Below, piece after piece: positions 8,468 to 20,857 of a stretch of DNA of 64,000 nt. The position numbers and the translations under genes are program-made. Under the pieces are notes generated by a model. The model did not search any database and had not been told where the DNA came from. It saw only the letters and a program-made list of their open reading frames with translations. Numbering within the stretch: position 1 is the first letter of the stretch; every line of letters starts with the position of its first letter. The DNA comes from Isoptericola cucumis (lineage in GTDB: Bacteria; Actinomycetota; Actinomycetes; Actinomycetales; Cellulomonadaceae), in NCBI RefSeq assembly GCF_014635665.1, contig NZ_BMDG01000011.1, positions 62,001 to 126,000 of the forward strand. Reading direction: 5' to 3'.

Positions 8468-9400
8468 ATGGTCAGCCACATCGGTCTCGTCGGCCTGGGG
8501 AAGATGGGCCACAACATGCGCGAGCGGCTGCGCCGCGGCGGCATCGAGGTGACGGGTTACGACCCGCGCCCCGAGGTCAGCGACGTGGCGGACCTGGCCG
8601 CGCTGGTGGCGGCACTCCCCGAGGGGCGGCGCGTGGTGTGGGTCATGGTCCCGGCCGGTGACCCGACGCGTGGCGTCGTCCAGGAGCTGGGCGGCCTGCT
8701 GGCGACGGGCGACATCGTCATCGAGGGCGGCAACTCGCACTATCCCGAGGACCAGGCGCGGGCGGCGGAGCTCGCGGAGCGGGGCATCGGCTACGTCGAC
8801 GTCGGCGTCTCGGGCGGCGTGTGGGGCCTGGACAACGGCTACGGCCTCATGGTCGGCGGTGACCAGGAGCTGGTCGAGCACCTCATGCCCGTCTTCGACG
8901 CGCTGCGTCCCGAGGGTCCTCGCGAGGAGGGGTTCGTGCACGCCGGCTCGGTGGGCGCGGGCCACTTCGCCAAGATGGTGCACAACGGCATCGAGTACGG
9001 GCTGATGCAGGCGTACGCCGAGGGGTACGAGCTGCTCGCGGCGAAGGACATCGTCACCGACGTCCACGGCACGATGAAGGCCTGGACCCGCGGCACGGTG
9101 GTGCGGTCGTGGCTGCTGGACCTCATGGTCAAGGCGCTCGAGGAGGACCCGGCGCTGCACGCGATCGACGACTGGGTGGACGACTCGGGCGAGGGCCGGT
9201 GGACCGTCGACGAGGCGATCGACAACGCGGTGCCGCTCCCGGTGATCTCGGCTGCCCTGTTCGCGCGGTTCGCCTCGCGTCAGCAGGAGTCCCCGGCGAT
9301 GAAGGCGGTCGCCGCCCTGCGCCAGCAGTTCGGCGGGCACGCCGTACGGCCGGCCGGTCCGGCCTCCCCCGGCGGGAGCCCGCTCGAGCCTCCCGCCTGA
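8468..9400 (+). CDS. gnd: 6-phosphogluconate dehydrogenase, decarboxylating (short form)
   Basis: The predicted 310-residue enzyme oxidises 6-phosphogluconate to ribulose 5-phosphate and CO2 in the pentose phosphate pathway. The Rossmann motif GLVGLGKMGHNM is at the N-terminus, the substrate motif GGNSHYPED in the middle, and the catalytic region SVGAGHFAKMVHNGIEYG follows. The length (about 310 rather than 470) fits the short, often NAD-preferring GndA/YqeC-like class; cofactor use is not proven from sequence. Its place between dnaN and recF is typical of many Actinomycetota. Confidence 0.93.
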   Translation: MVSHIGLVGLGKMGHNMRERLRRGGIEVTGYDPRPEVSDVADLAALVAALPEGRRVVWVMVPAGDPTRGVVQELGGLLATGDIVIEGGNSHYPEDQARAAELAERGIGYVDVGVSGGVWGLDNGYGLMVGGDQELVEHLMPVFDALRPEGPREEGFVHAGSVGAGHFAKMVHNGIEYGLMQAYAEGYELLAAKDIVTDVHGTMKAWTRGTVVRSWLLDLMVKALEEDPALHAIDDWVDDSGEGRWTVDEAIDNAVPLPVISAALFARFASRQQESPAMKAVAALRQQFGGHAVRPAGPASPGGSPLEPPA

Positions 9401-9415
9401 CCTGCGCAGGAGCCT

Positions 9416-10618
9416 ATGTACGTCTCGCACCTGTCGCTGCTCGACTTCCGGTCCTACGCCGCGGCCGACGTCGAGCTTGAGCCCGGCCCCAACGCCTTCG
9501 TCGGCCGCAACGGCCAGGGCAAGACGAACCTCGTCGAGGCCATCGGCTACGTGGCGACCCTCGGCAGCCACCGCGTCGCCACCGACACGCCCCTGATCCG
9601 CGCCGGCGCCGAGCGCGCGGTGGTGCGCACCCGGATCGTGCGGGCCGACCGCGCGTCGACCGTCGAGCTGGAGATCACCGCCGGGAAGGCGAACCGGGCC
9701 CGCGTCAACCGCGGCCAGGCCGGCCGGGCGCGGGACGTGCTGGGCATCCTGCGCACGGTGCTCTTCGCCCCGGAGGACCTCGCGCTGGTCAAGGGCGACC
9801 CGGACGGCCGCCGCCGTTTCCTGGACCAGCTCGTCGTGCAGCTGCTGCCGCGCGCCGCGGGCCTGCTGTCGGACTACGAGCGCGTGGTGCGCCAGCGGTC
9901 GGCGCTGCTGAAGTCGCTGCGCGGCGCGCAGCGCGCGGGGAGCGCGCCCGACCTGACCACCCTCGAGGTGTGGGACGCCAAGGCCGCGCAGCTCGGCGCG
10001 CAGATCCTCACCATGCGCCTGGCTCTGGTGCGCGCCCTGCGACCCGAGGTCGCGGCGGCGTACGAGCAGGTCAGCGACGCGGACGGGGACGCCGAGCTCA
10101 CCTACCGTGCGACAGTCGCCGAGGTGGACGGCGGCACGCACGCACCGCCCCCCGAGGAGCTCGAGAAGGCGATCCTCGCCGCGATGTCCGAGGTGCGCGC
10201 GCAGGAGGTCGAGCGGGGCGTGAGCCTCGTGGGACCGCACCGTGACGACCTCGTCCTGACGCTCGGCGGCCTGCCCGCGAAGGGCTACGCGAGCCACGGC
10301 GAGTCCTGGTCGTTCGCGCTCGCGCTCCGCCTCGCGTCGTACCGCCTGCTGGGCGGGGTCGGGGCGGACGCCCCCGTGTCCGCCACGGCGCAGGACGACG
10401 TCTTCTGGGACCCCGACCACGGTACCGACGCCGACCCCGTCCTCGTCCTCGACGACGTGTTCGCCGAGCTCGACGTGCGTCGCCGGGAACGGCTCGCGGA
10501 GCTGGTCGCCCCGGCCCGCCAGGTGCTCATCACCGCTGCCGTGCCCGAGGACGTCCCGGCGCAGCTGCTGGGCGCGCGGTTCGAGGTCACGCCGGGGCAG
10601 GTGCGTCGTGCGTCGTGA
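9416..10618 (+). CDS. recF: DNA replication and repair protein RecF
   Basis: The predicted 400-residue SMC-like ATPase acts in recombinational repair of stalled forks with RecO and RecR. Walker A GRNGQGKT is at residues 30-37; the signature region and a Walker B ([13 protein letters not shown]) are near the C-terminus. ATG follows a GCAGGAG site 15 bases after gnd. Its 3' end overlaps the DUF721 gene by 11 bases within a GTGCGTC repeat that supplies both the end of RecF and the GTG start of the next gene. Confidence 0.96.
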   Translation: MYVSHLSLLDFRSYAAADVELEPGPNAFVGRNGQGKTNLVEAIGYVATLGSHRVATDTPLIRAGAERAVVRTRIVRADRASTVELEITAGKANRARVNRGQAGRARDVLGILRTVLFAPEDLALVKGDPDGRRRFLDQLVVQLLPRAAGLLSDYERVVRQRSALLKSLRGAQRAGSAPDLTTLEVWDAKAAQLGAQILTMRLALVRALRPEVAAAYEQVSDADGDAELTYRATVAEVDGGTHAPPPEELEKAILAAMSEVRAQEVERGVSLVGPHRDDLVLTLGGLPAKGYASHGESWSFALALRLASYRLLGGVGADAPVSATAQDDVFWDPDHGTDADPVLVLDDVFAELDVRRRERLAELVAPARQVLITAAVPEDVPAQLLGARFEVTPGQVRRAS

Positions 10619-11321
10619 CGTGCCGGACGACGGCGCGTCCCCGCGGGACGACGGGCTCGATGCCTGGGTCGATGCCTGGGTCGATGCCAGGGTCGATGCC
10701 GGGCTCGGTGTCGGCCCGGACCTCGAGCCCGACGATGAGCCCGACGACGACCCCGACGACGAGGCGCTGCCGGGCGGGCGGCGTCGCCGCGACGGCGACG
10801 TGCGACCCGTGCACCACCGCACGGAGCTCACGCCGGCCGTCGAGGTGGCGCGCGAGGCGCTGAACCGGGCCAAGGCGGCCGCCCGGGCCAAGGGCTTGCG
10901 TCCGGGATCGCCTCCGCGCCGCTCGCCGCTCGCCGAGCCGCACGCCCCTCGCAAGGGGCCGGGGGCGCGGGACCCGCAGCTCATGTCGGACGTGCTGGCC
11001 CGCCTGCTGCGCGACAAGGGCTGGACGTCGGACGTGTCCGTGGGCGGAGTCATCGGCCGGTGGCGCGAGGTGGTGGGCGACCAGGTGGCCGACCACTGCC
11101 AGCCGGAGACGTTCGAGGAGAAGGTCCTCGTCGTGCGCGCCGACTCCACGGCGTGGGCGACGCAGGTGCGCCTCCTGGTGCCGACGCTGCTGCGCCGGCT
11201 GGCGGAGGAGGTCGGCGAGGGCGTGGTGGAGCAGGTGACGGTGCTCGGGCCCGCGGGCCCGGGTTTCCGGCGCGGCCGACGGTCGGTGCGTGGCCCGGGG
11301 CCGCGCGACACCTTCGGATAG
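10608..11321 (+). CDS. DUF721 (DciA-like) protein
   Basis: A predicted 237-residue protein. The C-terminal 110 residues are the DUF721 domain ([43 protein letters not shown]). Members of this family include DciA, a helicase-loading factor in bacteria lacking DnaC/DnaI. The position right after recF is conserved in Actinomycetota. The N-terminal half is disordered and acidic, with the repeat [15 protein letters not shown] and a [11 protein letters not shown] run. Start GTG at 10608; a shorter form starting later is possible because the N-terminal region is not conserved. Confidence 0.85.
   Translation: MRRDVPDDGASPRDDGLDAWVDAWVDARVDAGLGVGPDLEPDDEPDDDPDDEALPGGRRRRDGDVRPVHHRTELTPAVEVAREALNRAKAAARAKGLRPGSPPRRSPLAEPHAPRKGPGARDPQLMSDVLARLLRDKGWTSDVSVGGVIGRWREVVGDQVADHCQPETFEEKVLVVRADSTAWATQVRLLVPTLLRRLAEEVGEGVVEQVTVLGPAGPGFRRGRRSVRGPGPRDTFG
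10656..10703 (+). repeat. 12-base tandem repeat, four copies
   Basis: Four units of the type GTCGATGCCTGG lie in frame in the DUF721 gene and encode four DAWV-like tetrapeptides. Units differ at one to three bases. The reading frame survives any gain or loss of units. Confidence 0.85.
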
Positions 11322-11337
11322 GCCGAGCACGGTCCTG

Positions 11338-11388
11338 ACGATGACGAAGGGCGCGCCCGGCGATGCCGGACGGGCCCTTCGTCATCGT
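11338..11388. terminator. Bidirectional intrinsic terminator
   Basis: Arms ACGATGACGAAGGGC (11338-11352) and its exact complement (11374-11388) form a 15-base stem around a 20-base loop that extends the pairing. It sits between the plus-strand DUF721 gene and the convergent minus-strand surface-protein gene. Like many high-GC terminators it has no clear T-run. Confidence 0.75.
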
Positions 11389-11419
11389 GCAGCGGGTGAT
11401 CGGCTCACCGTGCCGGGCC

Positions 11420-13003
11420 TCAGCCCTCGGCGTTCCGCATCCGGCGGCGCAGCCAGAAGAGCGTCGCGCCGCCGCCGAGCAGCAGCGCCGCCACGCCGGC
11501 CACGGCGCCGACCGTGGCGCCGGTCCGGGCGAGCTCGGGCCCTGCGTCGGCCACCTCGGCCGGGGCCGGCGGCGTGTCGTCCGCCTGCTCGATCACGTCG
11601 GCACCGCCCGTGCCGACCGGGTTGGCGCACTGCGTGGACGCCTCCGGGTACTCCACGATCGTCGAGTACGTCGGGTTGACCTCGAAGAGCACCTCGACGC
11701 CCTCGCGGGTCCAGGCGTAGTTCCCGTCCGTCTCGACGTACGACCCGTCCCCCAGCTGCTCCCAGCCCGGCCACTGCAGCGGCGCGGTGTCGGAGGCGCC
11801 GGGCCACAGCAGGCGGCCGTCCAGCGGGAGGTCGGTGACGACGTGGTCGTCGCCGTCAGGGTTGAGGAAGGTCACCGTCAGCGGCGTCTCCTCGTCGGTC
11901 TCGGCACCCTCCGGCAGGTTGACCTCGTAGGCGAGGTACGGGACCTCGGACTCGCAGACCGCGGCGATGTCGCCGGGGACCAGGGCGCAGTCCTCGGCGC
12001 TGGGAAGCAGGTCCTCGAGGGGGAAGACGGCGTCGCCGTTGTCGTTGACGACGTAGCCGGCGAGGTCGTCGCCGAAGGTGTGGCCGGCGGTCGGCGTGGC
12101 GATCACGCCGGCGTCCGAGGCGAGGTACGTGACCTCCTCGGTGGCGACGGGCAGCTCGATGTCGGACGAGTCGGCCCCGCAGACGGTCACCGCGGCGGGC
12201 GCGACAGGCACCACGACCTCGTCCTCCTCGACCGGAGGCTGCGTGGGCTCGCCGCACGCCTCACCTGAGGGCAGGACGACCCCGAGGTCCTCCAGCTCCT
12301 GGTGGGTGTGGTCGACGAGGTGGCCGTCCATCGAGGAACCGTCCGGGAACGTGATGTTCTGCGGCATCGTGTACTCGTCCGGGCCACCGCTCACGAGGTC
12401 CTGCTGGATGCCCCAGTCGGTGCACACGTCGGCGTCGGCCAGGAGCTCGGCGACGAGGTCAGGATTGGGCAGCTCGTCGTACCAGTAGGAGCCGTCCTTC
12501 TGGGCAGGGAGCGGCAGCGTCTTGGTGCCGAGGAGGGTCTGCAGCCCGGAGTTCTCCCAGCGTGCGTCCTTGTCCTTGCCGCTCCACTCGTTCGCAGGAT
12601 CTGCGTCGAGCTTCTCGTACAGGTAGATGCCGACCTGCGCCTCATCGACATCGGGCTCGGCGCCGGGGCAAGGGTCGGTGAGACCCGGGGCGCCCGTCTC
12701 GGGATAGGTCTTGTCATACGTGTCGTCGTCGTGGGCGTCGACGACGACCTCCCACGAGTGGGACGTCGAGCCGTCGAAGGTGAAGGTCTCGTCGAACGAG
12801 CCCTGGAAGTCCTCCGAGGCCACCTCGCGGTCGTCGATCGTGACCGTGACCGTGGCGTCGGGGTACGACTTGAGATCGACGTGCAGGCTGTCGCAGCTTG
12901 CCGTGACCGTCGGGGTGTGCGCGGAGGCGGGGGCCGCGGTCGCGACCAGCATCCCGCCGAGGGCGAGCGTCGACGCTGCGACGCCCGCCAGGGTCTTCTT
13001 CAC
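11420..13003 (-). CDS. Secreted surface protein with LARTG sortase signal
   Basis: A predicted 527-residue protein. It has an N-terminal signal peptide (MKKTLAGVAASTLALGG..., cleavage near ASA-HT) and a C-terminal sorting signal: LARTG at residues 491-495, a hydrophobic helix and the basic tail LRRRMRN. Class E sortases are known to prefer LAxTG, and a class E-like sortase is encoded at 23721. The mature part is acidic, cysteine-containing and Thr/Asp-rich, with no enzyme domain I recognise; one segment (about 100-230) has a DUF-like, possibly adhesin character. GTG start. It interrupts the conserved DUF721-gyrB spacing and faces the opposite way. Confidence 0.85.
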   Translation of the reverse strand: MKKTLAGVAASTLALGGMLVATAAPASAHTPTVTASCDSLHVDLKSYPDATVTVTIDDREVASEDFQGSFDETFTFDGSTSHSWEVVVDAHDDDTYDKTYPETGAPGLTDPCPGAEPDVDEAQVGIYLYEKLDADPANEWSGKDKDARWENSGLQTLLGTKTLPLPAQKDGSYWYDELPNPDLVAELLADADVCTDWGIQQDLVSGGPDEYTMPQNITFPDGSSMDGHLVDHTHQELEDLGVVLPSGEACGEPTQPPVEEDEVVVPVAPAAVTVCGADSSDIELPVATEEVTYLASDAGVIATPTAGHTFGDDLAGYVVNDNGDAVFPLEDLLPSAEDCALVPGDIAAVCESEVPYLAYEVNLPEGAETDEETPLTVTFLNPDGDDHVVTDLPLDGRLLWPGASDTAPLQWPGWEQLGDGSYVETDGNYAWTREGVEVLFEVNPTYSTIVEYPEASTQCANPVGTGGADVIEQADDTPPAPAEVADAGPELARTGATVGAVAGVAALLLGGGATLFWLRRRMRNAEG

Positions 13004-13191
13004 CGGGGGTGGGTCCCTTCGTGTAGTGACACCGGGCGCGCGTGGGCGCCTCGGGGTGCGAAACGGGGAATCACGGTGTATTAGACCAGCAAACGGGCGA
13101 TAAAGGGAGGCCTTGCGAAAAAGGTGCGTAGGGTATACATCGCCGTCGTTCGACCCGGGTCGGGGCGGGCGCGGACAACGCTGTCGGCGCC

Positions 13192-13212
13192 TGTGGACAA
13201 CCGTGTGGAGAA
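13192..13212. promoter_or_regulatory. DnaA-box pair upstream of gyrB
   Basis: A perfect TGTGGACAA (13192-13200) and a near match TGTGGAGAA (13204-13212) lie about 280 bases before gyrB, in the 489-base gap 13004-13492. That gap also has a less GC-rich patch (13080-13140), where the surface-protein promoter may lie, and a TAGACT -10-like box at 13294 that could serve gyrB. I see no gene in it. Confidence 0.6.
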
Positions 13213-13492
13213 CAGGGGCGTGACGTGTGCGACCAACTCGTGGAGAGATTCGCTCCAGGGCCGGTAATCCGCCGGTTCTCCGCCCTCGGCAGGTAGACTG
13301 GGACGGTCATTCCGGGTCGTGCCCCGACCGCCGGTGAGGCGCTGGACGCCAGGCTCGTCGAGCCTGGCGGACGATCGTCAGATCGTCGTTCCGCGCAGCA
13401 TGGCGGCGGCTCGTGCCCGGAACCTGTGAGCCGCGCCGTTCCTTGCCTCCGGGCACCGGTGCGTGCACGACGACCGAGGAGCAACCCCGCCC

Positions 13493-15613
13493 GTGGCAGA
13501 CCGAACCGACACCCCCCGTCCTCGTACTGCCGCCACCGACGGAGCCCCAGGACCGGGGGCCGGGTACGACGCCGGCAACATCACCGTCCTGGAAGGCCTG
13601 GAGGCGGTCCGGAAGCGACCGGGCATGTACATCGGTTCGACCGGTGAGCGCGGCCTGCACCACCTGGTGTACGAGATTGTGGACAACTCTGTGGACGAGG
13701 CCCTCGCCGGCCACGCCGACACCATCCAGGTGACCCTCATGGCCGACGGCGGGGTGCGGGTCCAGGACAACGGGCGTGGCATCCCGGTCGCGATGCACCC
13801 GACCGAGGGCAAGCCGACCCTCGAGGTCGTCATGACGATCCTGCACGCCGGCGGCAAGTTCGGCGGCGGCGGCTACGCCGTCTCGGGCGGCCTGCACGGC
13901 GTCGGCATGTCGGTGGTGAACGCGCTGTCCACGCGGTTCGTCTCCGAGGTCAAGCGCGACGGTCACCGGTGGCGCCAGGAGTACCGCGACGGGGGCGAGC
14001 CGGTCACCGAGGTGGAGCGTCTCGACGAGCTCGGCCCGGACGAGACGACCGGCACCACCCAGACCTTCTGGGCCGACGACTCGATCTTCGAGACCACGGA
14101 CTACGACTTCGAGACCCTGCGCTCCCGCTTCCAGCAGATGGCGTTCCTCAACAAGGGCCTGCGCATCACGCTGACGGACGAGCGCAGCGGGCACGCCGGG
14201 ACGGACGACGAGGTGACGGGCGCCCCCGAGACGGCCGTCGCCGACGACGCGGTGCGCGAGCCCGTGGACACCGGGGCGGACGGCACGGACCAGGCCGGCG
14301 CCCCCCGGACCCGCACGGTGACGTACAAGTACGACAACGGTCTCACCGACTACGTCGCGCACCTCAACGCCGCGAAGAAGACCGAGCTCGTGCACGCCGA
14401 GATCATCGACGTCGAGGCGGAGGACGCCGAGCGCAAGATCTCCATCGAGATCGCGATGCAGTGGACCAACGCCTACAGCGAGTCGGTGCACACCTACGCG
14501 AACACGATCGCGACCACCGAGGGCGGCACGCACGAGGAGGGCTTCCGTGCGGCGATGACGACCCTGGTCAACAGCTATGCGCGGGACAAGGGGATCCTCA
14601 AGGAGAAGGACGAGAACCTCACGGGCGACGACATCCGCGAGGGCCTCACCGCCGTCATCTCCGTCAAGCTCGGCGAGCCCCAGTTCGAGGGCCAGACCAA
14701 GACGAAGCTGGGCAACACGGAGGCCAAGACGTTCGTCCAGCGCGTCGTCCGGGAGAAGCTCACGGACTGGTTCGACGCGCACCCGAACGAGGGGCGCGAC
14801 GTGATCCGCAAGGCGATCTCGGCGTCGCAGGCCCGCATCGCCGCGCGCAAGGCGCGCGAGGCCACGCGACGCAAGGGCATCCTCAGCTCGGGCGGCATGC
14901 CTGGCAAGCTCAAGGACTGCCAGTCGAACCGCCCCGAGGACTGCGAGATCTACATCGTCGAGGGCGACTCCGCCGGCGGTTCGGCGGTACGCGGGCGCAA
15001 CCCGCACAACCAGGCGATCCTGCCGCTGCGGGGAAAGATCCTCAACGTGGAGCGCGCGCGGCTGGACCGCGCGCTGTCCAACGCCGAGGTCCAGGCCCTG
15101 ATCACGGCGTTCGGCACGGGCATCGGCGAGGACTTCGACATCGCCAAGCTGCGGTACCACAAGATCGTGCTCATGGCCGACGCCGACGTCGACGGCCAGC
15201 ACATCTGCACGCTGCTGCTCACCCTGCTGTTCCGGTACATGCGCCCGCTCATCGAGCACGGGCACGTCTTCCTGGCGCAGCCGCCGCTGTACCGGCTCAA
15301 GTGGTCGAACGCCCCGCACGACTACGTGTACTCCGACCGGGAGCGCGACGCGTTCCTGGCGGAGGGGCTCGCGGCGGGCAAGCGGATCCCCAAGGAGAAC
15401 GGGATCCAGCGGTACAAGGGCCTCGGCGAGATGGACTACACCGAGCTGTGGGACACGACGATGGACCCCGAGCACCGCACGCTGCTGCAGGTCACGATGG
15501 ACGACGCCGCCGCGGCGGACGAGATCTTCTCGGTGCTCATGGGCGAGGACGTCGAGTCCCGCCGCAGCTTCATCCAGCGCAACGCCAAGGACGTCCGCTT
15601 CCTCGACATCTAG
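13493..15613 (+). CDS. gyrB: DNA gyrase subunit B
   Basis: The predicted 706-residue ATPase subunit of gyrase introduces negative supercoils with GyrA. The GHKL ATPase domain begins [20 protein letters not shown], with [11 protein letters not shown] and the [19 protein letters not shown] lid. The TOPRIM domain has [12 protein letters not shown], and the C-terminus ends [10 protein letters not shown]. Start GTG at 13493 with GAGGAG upstream; GTG at 13463 would add ten residues. An acidic insertion of about 45 residues (around 225-270) breaks the transducer region, as in some other Actinomycetota. gyrA follows after 99 bases. Confidence 0.97.
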   Translation: MADRTDTPRPRTAATDGAPGPGAGYDAGNITVLEGLEAVRKRPGMYIGSTGERGLHHLVYEIVDNSVDEALAGHADTIQVTLMADGGVRVQDNGRGIPVAMHPTEGKPTLEVVMTILHAGGKFGGGGYAVSGGLHGVGMSVVNALSTRFVSEVKRDGHRWRQEYRDGGEPVTEVERLDELGPDETTGTTQTFWADDSIFETTDYDFETLRSRFQQMAFLNKGLRITLTDERSGHAGTDDEVTGAPETAVADDAVREPVDTGADGTDQAGAPRTRTVTYKYDNGLTDYVAHLNAAKKTELVHAEIIDVEAEDAERKISIEIAMQWTNAYSESVHTYANTIATTEGGTHEEGFRAAMTTLVNSYARDKGILKEKDENLTGDDIREGLTAVISVKLGEPQFEGQTKTKLGNTEAKTFVQRVVREKLTDWFDAHPNEGRDVIRKAISASQARIAARKAREATRRKGILSSGGMPGKLKDCQSNRPEDCEIYIVEGDSAGGSAVRGRNPHNQAILPLRGKILNVERARLDRALSNAEVQALITAFGTGIGEDFDIAKLRYHKIVLMADADVDGQHICTLLLTLLFRYMRPLIEHGHVFLAQPPLYRLKWSNAPHDYVYSDRERDAFLAEGLAAGKRIPKENGIQRYKGLGEMDYTELWDTTMDPEHRTLLQVTMDDAAAADEIFSVLMGEDVESRRSFIQRNAKDVRFLDI

Positions 15614-15712
15614 CCGGCCGTCGACGTACAGGTCATCCCTGCGTCGATGTACAGCAAGAACGAGGACGAACGGGACCCGCGCCCTGGCGGCGCAGGAAGG
15701 TAGAGGTAGACG

Positions 15713-18345
<2,633 letters not shown>

Positions 18346-18346
<1 letters not shown>

Positions 18347-19167
18347 TGAGCGAGAACAGCGCGTCGACCCGGACGTCGGGTGCGAACGCGACGCCGGTGC
18401 CGGCGCCGCCCGCCGCGGAGCCGGAGATCGACGACCAGACGCACCGCAGGAGCCCGGTGCCGTCGTCGTCCACGGGCGCCGCGCCGGGCGAGCCGGCCAG
18501 GGTGCTGGGCACGGTCTCGGCGGGCGCCGCAGCCTCCGCCGAGGCCCCCGGGTCCGCGGGCACGGGCGCGTCGCCCGTGAAGGACGGCGCCGTCAAGGCG
18601 GCCGCCGCGGCGCTGGCCGCGGCCAAGTCCGCGGCCAAGAAGGTGCAGTCCGTCATGCCGGACCCGGCGCGGCCGCAGGAGGGCGAGGCGCCCGCCGCGC
18701 CGCAGGAGCCGCGTCCGGAGATGCACTACTCGAGCGGCGACGTGCACCCGGCCGTGGCGACGGGCATCGGGACCGCGGGGGCGGCGAGCGGCGTCGTCCG
18801 CGACGCCGGCCCGCGCCGTGTGCGCCTGTCGATCTCCCGCGTCGACCCGTGGTCGGTGATGAAGCTCGCCTTCCTGCTCTCCGTGGCGATCGGCTTCATG
18901 ACCGTCGTCGCGACGATGGTCGTCTGGTACGTGCTCAACGACATGGGCACCTTCCACACGGTGCAGGACTTCCTGCAGGAGACCGTCGGCCCGCAGACGG
19001 TCAACATCGTGCAGTTCATCGAGTTCGACCGTGTGGTGTCCCTGTCGGTGCTGATCGCCATCGTCAACGTGGTGCTCCTGACGGCGATCGCCACCATCAT
19101 GGCCATCCTGTACAACATCACGGCCGCGCTGGTCGGCGGCGCGCACCTCACGCTCACCGACGAGTGA
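18346..19167 (+). CDS. DUF3566 transmembrane protein
   Basis: A predicted 273-residue protein. The first 160 residues are an Ala/Pro/Gly-rich disordered cytoplasmic region. The last 110 are the DUF3566 domain with two transmembrane helices (about 175-197 and 230-258) and the conserved segment ISRVDPWSVMKLAFLLSVA. This gene follows gyrA in nearly all Actinomycetota; its role is not established, though a membrane partner of gyrase or division proteins has been suggested by context. Overlap with gyrA implies translational coupling. Confidence 0.88.
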
Positions 19168-19296
19168 GCGCGGCGCCGCCGGAGGCCCGCCCGACCGGGA
19201 CCGACGTCACACCCGACGACGACGGTCCCGGTTTGGGGGCGGGTCCCGCGGTGCGGTAGTGTTCCGTGCTGCACGCGCTTCACGCGCAGCACCCCC

Positions 19297-19370
19297 GGGG
19301 CTATAGCTCAGACGGTTAGAGCGCTTCCCTGATAAGGAAGAGGTCGGAGGTTCAAGTCCTCCTAGCCCCA
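19297..19370 (+). tRNA. tRNA-Ile (GAU)
   Basis: A 74-base cloverleaf. The acceptor stem GGGGCTA pairs with TAGCCCC, and the anticodon loop CTGATAA gives GAU. The T-arm is GGAGGTTCAAGTCCTCC. The 3' CCA is not encoded. Confidence 0.97.
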
Positions 19371-19434
19371 CTCCAGGCCGCACGGCCCGGGCCCTGACAG
19401 GCGCGGCCACGCGGCCGCGACGAGGAGGCTGAAG

Positions 19435-19554
19435 ATGAAGAAGCTGTTCGTCCTCCTGCTCGCGCTCGGCGCGGGCTATCTCGTCTGGCGCCGGCTCAAC
19501 GAGGACGCGGCCGACCGGGACCTGTGGTCCGAGGTCACCGACACCATCGACTGA
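19435..19554 (+). CDS. DLW-39 family small membrane protein
   Basis: Predicted at exactly 39 residues, the length that gives the family its name: MKKLFVLLLALGAGYLVWRR, then a polar tail containing the DRDLW motif. It has one N-terminal transmembrane helix and a GAGGAG ribosome-binding site. Location between tRNA-Ile and tRNA-Ala near gyrA is conserved in Actinomycetota. Its function is unknown. It is too short for usual gene-calling thresholds, so it is easily missed. Confidence 0.9.
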   Translation: MKKLFVLLLALGAGYLVWRRLNEDAADRDLWSEVTDTID

Positions 19555-19600
19555 GCAGGACGCGGGTCCACGCCGACCCGAGCGGCCGCCCAGGCAGCCA

Positions 19601-19673
19601 GGGGCCATGGCGCAATTGGTAGCGCACCTGCTTTGCAAGCAGGGGGTTAGGGGTTCGAGTCCCCTTGGCTCCA
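19601..19673 (+). tRNA. tRNA-Ala (UGC)
   Basis: A 73-base cloverleaf. The acceptor stem GGGGCCA pairs with TGGCTCC with one G-U pair, and the anticodon loop TTTGCAA gives UGC. The CCA end is encoded and extends to 19676. Confidence 0.97.
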
Positions 19674-19683
19674 CCAGCTCGAC

Positions 19684-19726
19684 ACGACGACGCCCTGTCC
19701 TCCTCCGGAGGGCAGGGCGTCGTCGT
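19684..19726. terminator. Intrinsic terminator after tRNA-Ala
   Basis: A perfect 14-base stem (19684-19697 with 19713-19726, ACGACGACGCCCTG arm) has a 15-base loop, directly after the tRNA and before the convergent gene at 19771. It probably serves both directions. Confidence 0.8.
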
Positions 19727-19770
19727 TCCTGGTGTGGTCGCGGCGAGGGTGCGCCGGACGGGCCGACCGA

Positions 19771-20763
19771 TCAGCTCGTCGAGCCGGCGTCCTTGTCGGT
19801 CCCCTTCGCCGTGTCGTTCGAGGAGTCCTTGTCGGCACCGTCGTCGGCCCCGGCCTTCGTGTCGGTCGCCGACCCGTCGGCCTTCCGCGCCGTCGAGCGG
19901 GTGCGGCTGGTCGCCTTCTTTGCGGCCTCGGTGACCTTGTCGCCGACGTCCTCGCTCAGCTCGGCCGCCTTCTCGCCGGCCCGCTCGGCAGCCTCGCGCC
20001 CGCGGGCGACGGCGTGGCCCGCGGCCTCGCCGACGGCCTCGGCCGCGTCCTCGACGGCGTGCCGCGCCTCGCGGGCGGCCCCGTCGAAGTCGGGGCGGGA
20101 CGTCTGCTCCCACGGCTCGGCCCACGGGTCGTTCTGCGGCTGGGCCCGCCGCCAGAAGGCGTAGCCGGCGCCTGCGGCGCCGAGGAGCAGCAGGGTCCAC
20201 AGCAGGCCCTTGCCCTTGCGGGAGCTCTTCTCGGCCTCCTTGGCGGCCTTCTCGGCCGCGGCCTGTGCCTTGGCCGCCTCCTTCGCGGCACGCTTGGCGG
20301 CCTTCTTGCCCGCCCGGCCGGCCTTCTCGGCCGCCTCGTGCGCGGCCTCGGCAGCCACCGTGCCGGCCCGTGTGGCGGCGTCGTTGAAGGCGGCGACCAC
20401 GCGCGGGAGATAGTCGTCCACGATCCTGTCGTGCGCCGTGTCGACCATCGGGCCCGCCTTGTCGGCCGCCTTCTCGATCCGCGGCGCCGCGGCGAGCACG
20501 CTGTCGCGCCACGCCTTCTCGGCACGGGGGACGAGCCACTCGAGGAACGAGTCGACCCGCGGCTCCGCCCAGTCCTTGGCCTGTGACGCGGCGTCCTTGG
20601 CCCCGCCGGCCGCACGCGAGCCGACGTCGACCAGCACCGCGGCAGCCTCCGTCGCGGAGTCCTTGATCTTCTCGGTGTCGACCTTCTCGCCGAGCGAGGA
20701 GGCCAGCTTGGAGTTGAAGTCCTTGATGTCCTGGGCACTGTCGCCGACGCTCTTTCGCACCAT
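19771..20763 (-). CDS. Ala/Lys-rich single-pass membrane protein, function unknown
   Basis: A predicted 330-residue protein with ATG at 20763. The first 150 residues form amphipathic helices (apolipoprotein-like, rich in Ala, Asp and Lys) with no known catalytic motif. A lysine/alanine coiled-coil-like stretch (about 155-185) leads to one transmembrane helix (LLWTLLLLGAAGAGYAFWRR, about 195-214). After that come another alanine-rich helical segment and a disordered Asp/Lys/Thr tail. The pattern suits a membrane-associated structural protein. It is a common type of actinobacterial hypothetical protein in this neighbourhood. I do not recognise a function. Confidence 0.8.
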   Translation of the reverse strand: MVRKSVGDSAQDIKDFNSKLASSLGEKVDTEKIKDSATEAAAVLVDVGSRAAGGAKDAASQAKDWAEPRVDSFLEWLVPRAEKAWRDSVLAAAPRIEKAADKAGPMVDTAHDRIVDDYLPRVVAAFNDAATRAGTVAAEAAHEAAEKAGRAGKKAAKRAAKEAAKAQAAAEKAAKEAEKSSRKGKGLLWTLLLLGAAGAGYAFWRRAQPQNDPWAEPWEQTSRPDFDGAAREARHAVEDAAEAVGEAAGHAVARGREAAERAGEKAAELSEDVGDKVTEAAKKATSRTRSTARKADGSATDTKAGADDGADKDSSNDTAKGTDKDAGSTS

Positions 20764-20857
20764 GGACCCACTCTGCCACCAGGTCACGAGCCACGCAGTG
20801 GTACACGCCCCGGACGCCGGGACGATCCGGGAGAGGGAGTGGTGAGAGGATGTGCCC

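Noticed and set aside
13676-13700. DnaA-box-like TGTGGACAA inside gyrB.
   Set aside because: These bases encode the conserved GyrB motif [10 protein letters not shown], so codon constraint explains the match.
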